Shown here: positions 24,355 to 34,779 of the stretch, one piece after another | How the letters are laid out: every line of letters starts with the position of its first letter | How positions within the stretch are numbered: position 1 is the first letter of the stretch | Assembly (NCBI RefSeq): GCF_027887165.1 | Contig: NC_077232.1 | Location: 12,105,636-12,169,635, forward strand | Length of the DNA stretch: 64,000 nucleotides | Direction: 5' to 3' | Origin: Monodelphis domestica | Lineage: Eukaryota > Chordata > Mammalia > Didelphimorphia > Didelphidae | Translations under genes and position numbers: made by a program | Notes under the pieces: model-generated | The model's input: the letters and a program-made list of their open reading frames with translations, nothing else | Told to the model about the DNA's origin: nothing | Databases searched by the model: none

Positions 24355-24668
24355 TACACACACACACTCACACACATGCATGCACATGCACACGTGTACA
24401 CACATATACACATGCACACGAACACACACTCACACATGCACTCACACACACGTGCACACTCACACACATGCACGCACACGCGTACACACTCACACACATG
24501 AACACATGCACTCACACACCTGCGCACACTCACACCTGCTCACACTCACACGTGTACACACGCACACACATGCACACAAACACACATGAACACATGCACT
24601 CACACACACGCACACACTCACACACATGCACACACATGCACACGTGTACACACACACACACACACACA
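24355..24668. repeat. CA-rich microsatellite tract
   Basis: Imperfect (CA)n with regular T and G interruptions (CACTCACACACATGCAC and similar), about 310 bases. It ends in a purer CACACA run at 24650-24668. Confidence 0.95.
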
Positions 24669-24839
24669 GGATTCTCCCTTACACCAAAACCATTTCAGCA
24701 AAACTAACGCTTCACCACCAGCTTCTGCCCCCTCTACAGATTGTCCCAAGTTCTCCAGGGGCCAAGGTGTTCTTTCTGAGTAGGCCTTTGATCATGGCAG
24801 AAGACAGAGAGAGCTGGCCGGGCTTCCACCCAAGAGGAT

Positions 24840-25190
24840 GGAGGTTCAAGTCTTGCTTGGGCCATACGATGTTCCTGAGATCCTGGACAACTCGCTCATC
24901 CTTGGGGCAAAGGGCTTCCTTCCATCTTCATGGAGGACGTTGGCCTGACGCGGCCTTCTCCTCCTCCGGGGCACTTCCCGTTGGCCTTCCCAAGTCTCTC
25001 TGAAGTCCATTGTTTCTGTGGCGCAGTAACATTCCACGATGGTCAGCTACCGCCCTCCCTTTAGACTGTCCCCGGTGAATGGATCCATTTTCTTCCCAGT
25101 TTTTCACTGCCACAAAAAGCGCCGCCATTGATATTTTGTAATTTATGGCATCTTTCCACATCGATGACCTTTTCTTTTCATCCTTTGATT
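24840..25190 (-). mobile_element. L1 ORF2 C-terminal remnant, antisense, CpG-rich
   Basis: The reverse complement reads GGCGCTTTTTGTGGCAGTGA and AAAACTGGGAAG, later TTCAGAGAGACTTGGGAAGG. This matches the layout of the L1 3'-end copies at 38.05 kb (TCTTTTTGTGGTGGGAAAGA). It is heavily mutated. Confidence 0.55.
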
Positions 25191-25267
25191 CCCCAACCAC
25201 GTATTAAAGAGCTCCTGCTGGCCCGGCACTGGACGCCGAGGACTCGGGCACAAACAGCCCTCAAGAA

Positions 25268-25550
25268 ACTTCCTTTGTTTGGCCCTTGTTTCCCAAGAGG
25301 GCCGAGGACGTCGCTGGGGACGTCTCGGCCCGTTCCTTTAAGTCAGGCAGACGTGCACGAAGTCTGTCGGCCTCCCTCGTCTTCCAGAGTCATCAAAGTC
25401 CAGTGGAAGGACAGCTGGCCGGCCCGGGATGCACCTTGGCGTCGTCATTGTCTGACCAAACTCGTGAGTGCGTCGCAGCTTGTTGGCACACATTGTTCTC
25501 ATCTGCCCGTTGGGCAGGGTAAGTCTCCCCATGCTTGAAGTCGATGCCCC
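25268..25550 (+). repeat. CpG-rich dispersed repeat, copy B
   Basis: The core is CTTCCAGAGTCATCAAAGTC followed by CAGTGGAAGGACAGCTGG, and later ACATTGTTCTCATCTGCCCG. It is collinear with the copies at 12.24 and 28.26 kb. Confidence 0.6.
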
Positions 25551-25688
25551 CCTCCCTCCCCAAAGGGTTGGAGGCCTGTTGGCTGCCCTCCATCTGGTTC
25601 AGCTTACCTGCCGCCATGGTTTTCCTGGGGTATGGCCGCTGCTCATGCTAGACCTACTGAGAGCCACCATCAAGAAAGAACAAGTACA

Positions 25689-25879
25689 GGGGCAGTGGAT
25701 GGAGAGCCAGGCCTAGAGACGGGAGGTCCTGGGTTCAAATCCAGCATTAGACACTTCCTAGCTGTGTGACCCTGGGCAAGTCACTTGACCCCCATGGCCT
25801 AGCCCTTACCACTCTCTTCTGCCTTGGAGTCAATACATAGTATTGACTCCAAGAGGGAAGGGTTTAAAAAAAAAAAGAA
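25689..25879 (+). repeat. tRNA-derived SINE, 5'-shortened
   Basis: It starts at GGGGCAGTGGATGGAGAGCC (part of the A-box region missing) and ends AAGGGTTTAAAAAAAAAAA. Confidence 0.8.
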
Positions 25880-26021
25880 CAAGTACAAAATGTATACAGT
25901 TGAACCAATTTAATAAAAACAGAACAGATAAAGGAGGAGAGGGGAAAAAGGACTCAATCGATATTTATCCTTTTAAAAATTCTATTGATGTATTTACTGG
26001 TTACTTGGAAGTAGAGATGAG

Positions 26022-26208
26022 AATTAGCTAGGTGGCTCAGGGGATAGAGAGCCAGGCCCAAGAGAGAGAGGTCCTGGGTTCAAATCCGGCCTCAGACACT
26101 TCCTAGCTGTGTGACCCTGGGCAAGTCACTTCACCCCCATTACTGCTCTTCTGCCTTAAAACCAGAACTTAGTATCAATTTTAAGATGAACTGTAAGAGT
26201 TTAAAAAA
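26022..26208 (+). repeat. tRNA-derived SINE
   Basis: TTAGCTAGGTGGCTCAGGGG, B box GGTTCAAATCCGGCC, tail GTAAGAGTTTAAAAAAGA. Confidence 0.8.
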
Positions 26209-26734
26209 GAAAGTGGAGGGAGTACATTTGTAGGATTGTATATTAATAAGAAATATTCATGTGAGGAAATCGAGGAAGGGAGAAGAACGTGGGAGAGCAT
26301 TTGAGGAGGTCCAGAAGAGTACTCAGAAGTGATCTGTCAGGAGTTAGATGAGGCGTCTGAAAAACGGCTCCCGAGCTTGGCTTGGAGGCAGCCTGGTACC
26401 CGGTGATGGCGATGAAGCCAGAGTGTCAGCACAGCTAGAGCGAGGCAAGAGCTCCTGGGAACGGAGACTGAAGCCGCCCCTCTCTGGTCTTAACAAATGA
26501 AAAGGGCCCCAAGGATGGGCCCAGCAATGAACTCAGGCAGAAACCAGCCTAGAGGAGTTTTCAAAGGCTCAAAAGAATTTGAATTTAGGGCCGAATCCAT
26601 CCACCCAAAGGGTTTTTGGGTCTTTTTCCCATCTGCTTGGATATAAGTATTTTACCTGGTAAAATCACAGGACTTTTGGTTTCCTGAAATGTATGGTGAA
26701 CAAGTCCAGCTCCAAAGATGCAATCTGTACCTTG

Positions 26735-27060
26735 CTTTGCAGAGGTGGGGGATTATGGGTACAGAAAACCACATATAATTTCAGATCTGTAAAATGTGTT
26801 GGTTTAGTTTTGCTAAATTCCACCCCCTCCTGATTTAAAAAAAAATTTTTTTAAGGCAATGGGGGTTAAGTGACTTGCCCAGGGTCACACAGTTGGGAAG
26901 TATCTGAGGTCAGATTTGAACCTAGGACCTCCCATCTCTAGGCCTGCCACCCAGCTGCCCCCTTTATTCTTTCTTAAAAGGGATGGATGGCTTTCTGGGA
27001 GGCAATGGAAGAGGACACAGTGGGGGTTAGAAAACATTTCATGTCCTCAGTAAAAGGTCC
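26735..27060 (+). repeat. Older dispersed repeat interrupted by a reverse SINE
   Basis: The left part contains GGTGGGGGATTATGGGTACA. The right part continues TTTATTCTTTCTTAAAAGGG then ATGGATGGCTTTCTGGGAGG. A reverse SINE (26838-26962) sits between them. I recognise the host sequence as common in marsupials but cannot name it. Confidence 0.45.
26838..26962 (-). repeat. tRNA-derived SINE, reverse, 3'-truncated
   Basis: AAAAAAAATTTTTTTAAGGC runs directly into GGGGGTTAAGTGACTTGCCC, so the usual tail part is missing; the right end is CCACCCAGCTGCCCC. Confidence 0.75.
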
Positions 27061-27164
27061 TTGACCCAGAATCTGGCGAACTTGTTTTAAAAAATATGGG
27101 ATAATGGAATTAAAAAAATTATAAATTTATATTTTATTTATATTATTATTATATTTATATATTA

Positions 27165-27343
27165 TAAGATTGATAATCTCTACCAAGTATTGGTTCCCAA
27201 GGCAGAAGAGAGGTAAGGGCTAGGCAACTGGAGTTAAGTGACTTGTCCAGGGTCATACAGCTAGGAAGTATCTGAGGCCAGATTTGAACCCAGGACCCCC
27301 TGTCTCTAGGCCTGGCTCTTTATCCACTGAGCCACCCAGCTGA
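27165..27343 (-). repeat. tRNA-derived SINE, reverse
   Basis: CAAGTATTGGTTCCCAAGGC to CCACTGAGCCACCCAGCTG. It is preceded by an AT-rich stretch at 27110-27165. Confidence 0.8.
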
Positions 27344-28259
27344 TAACTGAATTTTAGTAGAATTGGTTTTCTGTGTCATCCTAGATATTTTATTTTACAC
27401 ATATAAAACATGAGTCTGAGCAGAGGCTCCCCTGGGAACCAGACCCAAAGAGGGCCCCACATCACCGGCCATTCCTTCTTGTAAGGCCCCTCCCCGGTCT
27501 GGAGTTCTACAGTCTGATTCTTTGGTCCTGCAGCTCTGGCTGACCTGTTGCTCTGCTTTGGCAGGGCCGTCCATGTGCTGCCTTGGGCTGACTGGGTGAC
27601 AGGAAGGTCCTGATGAGGGGCTGCTTCTGCAGAGCACCCCCATCACCTTGTGCTTTATCTGGGGTGATGAAAGCCGTAACAATAATGAGCCTTAAAGGCT
27701 GCAAATATTATCCCACTCAATCACCACGGCCAGGGGAGTTAGGTGCTTTGATGATCCCCATCTGACAGATGGGGAAACTGAGGCAAGGCAGGTGACTCGC
27801 TCAGGACAGTCCAGCCAGTAGGCGTGTGAAGGAGCTTTTGCACTCGGGTCGTCCTGATCCCGAGTCCAGGGCTTTCTCCCCTCCTCACCAGCCTCTGCCT
27901 AGCAGTGATCCGCTAGGCCTGTGGCAGTCAGCAGCGTAGGGACCCCCAGCAGAAGAGGGGACAGGGATCGTCTGCACTTAGACGGGGCTTTGCGGATGCT
28001 TCTTGTCCTTGTGTTTTCCGGATGGCCTTGCGAGTCAGAGAGGCGCGTTTTATTTGTCCCCCTTTTACACACGGGCCGACACAGAGCAGGTTCAAAAACG
28101 TGTCCGAGCTCACGAAGCTAATGAGCGTATTCATGGGATTCCCAGGAACAAGGACAGACGGACGGACGGACGCGGCATTCTGCCCCGTGGTGGGCTCCTT
28201 CCGGGGGTGTCGTTCTGCAGGAAAGCCCAGAGGCGGATGGTCTGGTCAAAAAGAACGAT

Positions 28260-28593
28260 GGTTTCCCTCTTTGTACTGGATGAGAGCCAACACGACATCA
28301 CAGACACTGGATCTGAGGGAGGCAGCGCTGCCCAAAGTCCTCAGCTCAGTCTCTCTCCAGAGCCCAGTGGCAGGACAAAAGTCAAGGGGCCTGGAGAGGC
28401 CTCAGGATGCCGTGGACGTCCTGGGCCAGTATCCAAGCTCTAAGAGTCCCAGGTGCCCACTTCGGCCTCCTTCGGGGCCGCTGGAACAAACTGTTCCTGT
28501 CCACCCCTTCCGCGAGGGGAGAGCTCACACGCCTGGGGTAGACACCCCACTGACTCACCAACTATTGCTTACCCTCCACTGTGGTTCACTCAG
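28260..28593 (+). repeat. CpG-rich dispersed repeat, copy C
   Basis: CACGACATCACAGACACTGG, later CTCTCCAGAGCCCAGTGGCA, GGACAAAAGTCAAGGGGCCT, and GCTGGAACAAACTGTTCCTG. It ends close to the left boundary of the inverted-duplication arm at 28594. Confidence 0.6.
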
Positions 28594-29070
28594 TTCCCAC
28601 AAGGGCCGTGTCAACGTGAATGAATTATTCCTCTTCTCTGGTCTCTAGTGTTTTGGTTTTTTATTTATAAGTATTTTAATGCTCTAGTGTTTCTCTGCCC
28701 CATAAGGCACCTCAATTTCAGATGAGCCAGAACATTCTCCCCATCGTTTCCTAAAGAGAAACTCCAAGCGACCTACTCTCTTGGAGGGTCAGACTAGATA
28801 AGTTCACAGTTATTCAGTCCATCCTCTTCCTGCTGCCCCGCTGCCAACAAGGACTGTAGGAAAATGGGGTTTCATGACTCTCGTTTTTAAACCTTTCCAA
28901 GGACTTGGAACCTAACTAAGACTGTCTCCAGGACCTTCCACTGTGAGGAAGGACACAAGCCAAGTATCCTTCACTTTTTACAGGGCTCCCTTCTGGCTCT
29001 CCATCCTCTGCCACCTTCCCTTTTCAGATCCCTTGAAGTGTGTGGGTTTCCTCCAAGAGAACGGAAGCTC
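28594..29070 (+). repeat. Left arm of a 0.47-kb inverted duplication
   Basis: Its reverse complement matches 33688-34150 almost throughout. Examples are GAAACCCACACACTTCAAGG, CAGCGGGGCAGCAGGAAGAG and GAATAACTGTGAACTTATCT. By eye there are about 20 differences over the first 390 aligned bases; the outer 80 bases are more diverged. It is non-coding and not one of the SINE or L1 types seen here. Confidence 0.93.
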
Positions 29071-29145
29071 TCTGAAGGCTTGTTTTGCTTGTGTTTGTAT
29101 CCCCTGGGGAGCTCTGGGAAGACTTCATACCTCTGCTGTGAGTTT

Positions 29146-29266
29146 TTTTAATTTATAATTTATATATAATATTTATTTTTATACTTTTTATTTGATATAT
29201 TTTATATTTTATCTATTTATATATTATAAAATGTTGTATATTTAGTATATTTTAATTATAGTAAAT
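29146..29266. repeat. AT-rich low-complexity stretch
   Basis: About 120 bases almost wholly A/T, directly beyond the left arm of the inverted duplication. Confidence 0.85.
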
Positions 29267-29269
29267 TTT

Positions 29270-31990
29270 CAGGGCTGCTCATCTGCCTTTGGTATCCTGC
29301 CACCCAACTCTTACCTGTGGCGCCAAGAAGCTGTAGCATGTGCTGTGGCCACACTCTGGTATTTCCCCACTTAAAATGCTTGGAAGTAGATCTGACAATG
29401 CATGTGAATGGGCATCTCGCCCCTATATGCAAGCCCTTATTTATTCCACAGGCCTGTTGTGCTAAAACAACACGCCTACTGTGTGCAATGGACGAGAGAA
29501 CAGAAGACAAAACTTTCAATTATGTCTGCCCTCAAGGAGCTTACATTCTTGGTGTAATAGAACTTTGCAGACCTGAACTCTGTAAGGAGGGTTTTCTCCA
29601 TTCATTTGTTCTCATCCTTTCTGATTCCTGCTTCCCTTTTTTCATCCACCATCTAAATTGAGAGCATAGCCCCTTCTCCCCGCCCCAAACCTTCTTGGTT
29701 CCCCAAAGTTTCTGAGGCTAATACAGGACAAATTATGAAGCTCGAGTGATTGACTTCCTTCAGATCTCAGACTCTGTCAATGGCGGAGCTCATCTAAATC
29801 ACGGAATTTCCGTGTTGGAAGAGAGCCCAGAAGCCATCTGGCCCTCCCATACCAAAACAAGGTTCCCCTTTCCCACTTTGATGAGTGGTCTCTGGCCTTT
29901 GCCTTAACCCATCGTCCCTAGTCCTCCCGGTCAATCAGTGTTGGGGGAGGAGGCGTTACTCAGCTGTCATGGAGTTAAGTCACATGCCCCACCTGGGTGG
30001 GAATTGTCCTCGCCACCTACCCAGTCACACCTGTGCAGAGTGTTCTGTACTTGGGGAGGAACTGAGCTGCAAAGGGCTCTTTTGCTCATTTGAACCTATC
30101 AGAATTGACTTGATCCCATTAAGAAAGTCTTCATGGAAAAAGCTGCCCACCTTGAAAGCTTGCTCATTCCCGATGATCAGCTGGTCAATGGGTTGCTACC
30201 TTGACATATCTTTAATAAGATCCTTTGACTTCCTTTGTCCGAGTTTTGCCTCATTAATCAGGATAAAAGCTCAAAAAAATGAGTTTTTCTTTCAAGGCCA
30301 GTAGGAGGAAACTGATTATCCAATCCAATAGACATTTAATAAGCGCGGTCAAGCCACTATCTTCCGGAGTGCCTGAGCCCACCCAGAGCTGGGGTGGAAC
30401 TGAGGAAGAAGCAAAGGGTATTTGAATGTATTCTTCTCAGCTGAATGAGCATACATGCCGGAACTCCTGTCCTAAGGAGAGGAGCCCCTTAGATACAGAA
30501 ATTAGCCAGCTTTTATTGTTTAAAAGACAAGGAAGAGAAAGGGGGAACAACATTATTGCTTGAGGGACAGGATGTGCGGGCAGATTCTTGTCAGTGACTC
30601 CTGGGAGTGACTTTGGGGTCTCTAGGAGACTATCATGGAATCTCTGGAGCCCTCCCCGGTGAGAGAATGGCCATCTTATCAGGAAAGCTCTCAGTCCAGG
30701 CCCAGCTGGTACAGCTAAGGCACCTTCCAGTTGGTGGTCGCCATTTGTCAAGCTTAGCTTATAGTTGCAAAGGATTATTGTTTTGTATCAGAAACTCCTA
30801 AAAAAAAATGGAGGCTTGAGCAAATTCAGCCAATTATTGTCATCGGTATTCCTTTCACTTATTCACCTACTAGGTGCTAAGCCTGGGGATACAATTTCTA
30901 AAAAGGAAGTCTCTGCCCTCAAGGAGTAAAAAAACAGTCTCATGGGTGAGACCACCTATTGGGCCTAAGGTGAGCCCCAGCCCATTTAGGGATATGCCTA
31001 ATGGGTAAGCTCTTCCTTTCGGGAAGCCTAATGCTGCCTTTAGTTTCGACAGTCTCTGGAAGCTCCCTATGAGGCCTGCTAGATCTTTCAGGCTCCTGGT
31101 AGGTATTCCATCTGGCCGAGGTGACTTGAACTCCTCAAGGGCTTAGCTAAGTGGTCTCTTATTAACCTCTTTCCTTCTCTTGGGTATCTGTCAACTTCCT
31201 TCGAGCCCTGATCGTTCAGCCTAAAGATGGCTCTCTTTGGAATAGAAAACAGAAGCGCAATTTGACTTGTGCAGCTCAGCCTCCTCTCGGCTTCTATTAC
31301 TGACATCCCACCCAACCTGCAGACAGTCCTCTCCCATCACAGCTGAGAACCAGGAGGGGGCCCTGGGAGCTAACCCAGATTTTCATTCCCATCCACTGGT
31401 CCTCTAGTTGTACTAAATTACTTAAGATTACAGAGGAAGTGCCCAAAGAGGATCCCGGCAGTTCTACAGTCCGTCCCTTCAGAGAAGCAACAAACAAAAG
31501 AGGCCATCTGGCCTCTTCCAACCCCCCTTTCAAGTGTGACTTCGGAAGGGTGGTTTGTCTTTACACTCCTCCAAGTTAGAACAGAAGAATGCAAAAGGCC
31601 AGCTTTAGGGGGAGCAGGACAGCTCCCTGGGCTTCACTGAGAGAGAGCTGTCAAGGGCAAATCCTGGTGCATTGAATTTGGGAGGGATGCTCTCAACTAT
31701 ATTAATAATTGCTCATATCTATGTAGGAAATACATATATGTGTACATACATGTCTATATGGTCTCAGAGGTTCTTGGTTTCCCCCCAGGACCTTGTAAGG
31801 AAGTGCTTTTATTATTCTCATCCTTATCAAGTGAAGAAATCGAGGCAGAGAGGTTATGATTTCCTCAGGATCATAGAACAATATCTGTGGATTTTGATTG
31901 ATTGAGACCTGGGACTGTTTTGTCTTTGTAGTCTTAGCCTTAGCACAGTGGCTAGTATACAGGAGGTGCTTAACAGTAACACTGAAAGAA
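29270..31990. other. Spacer between the inverted arms, mostly unassigned
   Basis: No coding or RNA gene is seen. Short repeat pieces occur, such as CTACTAGGTGCTAAGCCTGG at about 30868 and TAGTATACAGGAGGTGCTTA at about 31950. Scattered open frames of 60-140 codons show no recognisable protein. Confidence 0.45.
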
Positions 31991-31998
31991 TAAACGAA

Positions 31999-32243
31999 TG
32001 TTGTTGTTCAGTTATAGTTTAGTCATGTTGGACTCTGTGTGACCCCATTTGGAGTTTTCTTGGCAAAGATATAAGAGAGCTTTTCCATTTCCTTCTCCAA
32101 CTCATTTCATAGAAGAGGAAACCGAGGCAAGCAGGGCAAAATGACTTGCTCACACAAGAATCTGAGGACAGATTTGAACTTACAAGGAGTCCCTTCCTGA
32201 CTGGGTCTAGCACTCTATTCACTGTACCACCTAGCTGCCTCAG
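31999..32243 (-). repeat. SINE, longer-tailed subtype, reverse
   Basis: GTTGTTGTTCAGTTATAGTT at its left, then GGCAAAGATATAAGAGAGCT, and TACCACCTAGCTGCCTCAG at its right. Confidence 0.8.
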
Positions 32244-32342
32244 AGAATGAATAGCAGAAATTAATTACTGAGCTCACCAAACCAAACCAAAGGCCAAACA
32301 TGTGTCTTGTCCATGGTATGATTGAAAGAGATTTGGATTTAG

Positions 32343-33305
32343 GAGGGGAAAGAAAAAGGAAGGAATGGAGGAAGGAAGGAAGGAAGGAAGGAAGAAAGGA
32401 AGGAAGGAAGGAAGGAAGGAAGGAAGGAAGGAAGGAAGGAAGGAAGGAAGGAAGGAAGGAAGGAAGGAAGGAAGGAAGGAAGGAAGGAAGGAAGGAAAGG
32501 AGGGAAGGAAGGAAGGAAAGGAAGGAAGGAAGGAAAGGAGGGAAGGAAGGAAGGAAGGAAGGAAGGAAGGAAGGAAGGAAGGAAGGAAGGAAGGAAGGAA
32601 GGAAGGAAGGAGGGAAGGAAGGAAGGAAGGAAGGAAGGAAAGGAAGAAAGGAAGGAGGGAAGGGAGGAAGAAAGAAAGGAGGGAAGGAAGGGAGGAAGAA
32701 AGGAAAGGAAGAAAGGAAGAAGGGAAGGAAGGGAGGAAGGAAGGAAGGAAGGAGGAAGGAAGGAAGGAAAGGAGGGAAGGAAGGGAGAAAGGAGGGAAGG
32801 AGGGAAGGAAGAGAGGAAGGAGGGAAGGAAGAGAGGAAGGAAGGGGGAAGAAAGAGAGGAAGGAAGGAAGGAAGGAAAGGAAGAAAGGAAGGAGGGAAGG
32901 GAGGAAGAAAGGAAGGAGGGAAGGAAGGGAGGAAGAAAGGAAAGGAAGAAAGGAAGGAGGGAAGGAAGAGAGGAAGGAAGGAAGGAGGGAAGGAGGGAAG
33001 GAAGAGAGGAAGGAAGGGGGGAAGAAAGAGGAAGGAAGAAAGGAAGGAAGGAAGGAAGGAAGGAAGGAAGGAAGGAAGGAAGGAAGGAAGGAAGGAAGGA
33101 AGGAAGGAAGGAAAGGAAGGAAAGGAAGGAGGGAAGGGAGGAAGAAAGGAAGGAGGGAAGGAAGGGAGGAAGAAAGGAAAGGAAGAAAGGAAGGAGGGAA
33201 GGAAGAAGGGAAGGAAGGGAGGAAGGAAGGAAGGAGGAAGGAAAGAAGGAAAGGAAGGGAGGAAGGAGGGAAGGAAAGGAAGGAGGGAAGGAAGGAGGAA
33301 GAAAG
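32343..33305. repeat. Polypurine tract, GGAA-based
   Basis: About 960 bases of almost pure A/G. Regular GGAA arrays (32368-32620, 33035-33115) alternate with GGGA- and GAAA-containing higher-order blocks. Open frames exceeding 330 codons on both strands are repeat artefacts. Confidence 0.97.
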
Positions 33306-33587
33306 GCCTATTTTTGAGTACTCTCCCTACTCCCCATTTTTTGGGGTTATCTTCAGGTATTGACTTAATCTCTCTAGCCCTTAGATTCCTCATTTGCTCC
33401 TTGTGCTTCCATTTCTTCTCAGTAAAATGAAGTGTTCAGATGGACTCTAAGGTCCTTTCCAGCTCCCACTCCTATTCTCCTTAAGGCTGGCTCTGTATGT
33501 GACTGGTTATAGGCCTTCTTCCCTCCCCTTAAGCTACATGTAATTGGATTGGCTTAAAGATAAATGGAGTCATTGTTAACAGCCACT

Positions 33588-33687
33588 AAATCGACTGACT
33601 TTTGCTAAATTCGTACTATGTACTTATTAGGTGCCGTGCTAAGTATCAAGGATAAAATTAAGACAAAAGGCAGTCTCTGCCCTCCAG
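33588..33687 (+). repeat. Dispersed repeat fragment next to the right arm
   Basis: TACTTATTAGGTGCCGTGCT then GTCTCTGCCCTCCAG. The same wording recurs at about 4520, 13560, 21015, 30850 and 52620. It ends exactly where the inverted arm begins. Confidence 0.55.
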
Positions 33688-34150
33688 GAGCTTCCATTCT
33701 CTTGGAGGAAACCCACACACTTCAAGGGATCTGAAGAGGGAAGGTGGCAGAGGATGGAGGGCCAGAAGGGAGCCCTGTAAAAAGTGAAGGATGCCTGGCT
33801 TGTGTCCTTCCTCACAGTGGAAGGTCCTGGAGACAGTCTTAGCTAGGTTCCAAGTCCTTGGAAAAGTTTAAATTTTTTGAGAGTCATGAAACCCCATTTT
33901 CCTACAGTCCTTGTTGGCAGCGGGGCAGCAGGAAGAGGATGGACTGAATAACTGTGAACTTATCTAGTCTGACCCTCCAAGAGAGTAGATTGCTTAGAGT
34001 TTCTCTTTAGGAAACGATGGGGAGAATTTTCTGACTCATCTGAAACTGAGTTGCATTATGGGACAGAGAAACACTAGGGCATTTTTAAAAAGTACAAAAA
34101 CCAAGACCAGAGAATAGGAGTTACTCACATTTACATGGCACTTGTGGGAA
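33688..34150 (-). repeat. Right arm of the inverted duplication
   Basis: Reverse-complement partner of 28594-29070. It opens GAGCTTCCATTCTCTTGGAG and closes CACTTGTGGGAA. The loop between the arms is about 4.6 kb and includes the purine tract. Confidence 0.93.
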
Positions 34151-34151
34151 T

Positions 34152-34770
34152 TGTGGGAATTAAGTGAACCCCATTGACTCCATCTTGTGACTCAATTCTC
34201 AATTCTGGATCTAGCTCAATTCCCTTTTCTATTCACTTATGGGTTCAGTCCAATTTCTGCCTTGTGAGAACATGTTCTTGAGTTGTTTGAACCAAGCCGG
34301 GTATAGCTGGTGAGCTGGACCCCTCTACCTGCTGCTCAGAGAAACCTTAATCAACAACCTGGGTTATGCTGACCTGAAACCCAGCCAGATCCGCAGAATG
34401 GTGCAGAGTTTTCTCACTATTACATGTCTTAAGCAACCTGTCTGTCTTATTTGAGAAGCAGCCCCATCCTGGTCAGCCAGTTACTGTTTTCCTGTTCCTT
34501 TGATTGAATGCAGGGAGTGGGACACCTCTTTTTCTGATTTCAGGGAATCTCACCTATTTACTCACCCCTCCAGTCCTATAAAACTCTTAATCTTGCATCC
34601 AGTTAGAAATCAGGTTACCTAATCTTGAATCCTGATCTACATCCTGTTAATTGTTTTCCTTTAATGCATAAACATCTTTCTCTCCTGATATTTGGAGTCT
34701 AGTGCCAAGCTGAGGAGGCCTGGTCCCAGTGTATTATGCAATTGGCATGCATTAAGAAACTGATAAAACA
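34152..34770 (+). mobile_element. Possible solo LTR
   Basis: It starts TGTGGGAATTAAGTGAACCC and contains a TATA-like CCTATAAAACTC at about 34575, then an A-rich poly(A)-like stretch near 34668. It ends near TGATAAAACA. No convincing target duplication and no internal retroviral genes were found, so this is a guess from architecture. Confidence 0.3.
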
Positions 34771-34779
34771 CAGAAGCTC

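Noticed and set aside
24159-24707. His/Thr-rich open frames
   Set aside because: Translation of the CA-rich microsatellite.
28003-28648. Open frames of 146 and 208 codons
   Set aside because: They overlap copy C of the same CpG-rich repeat; no recognisable protein.
32215-33430. Open frames of 330-390 codons (Lys/Glu/Arg/Gly or Ser/Phe/Leu/Pro)
   Set aside because: Same cause: a purine repeat without stop codons in any frame.
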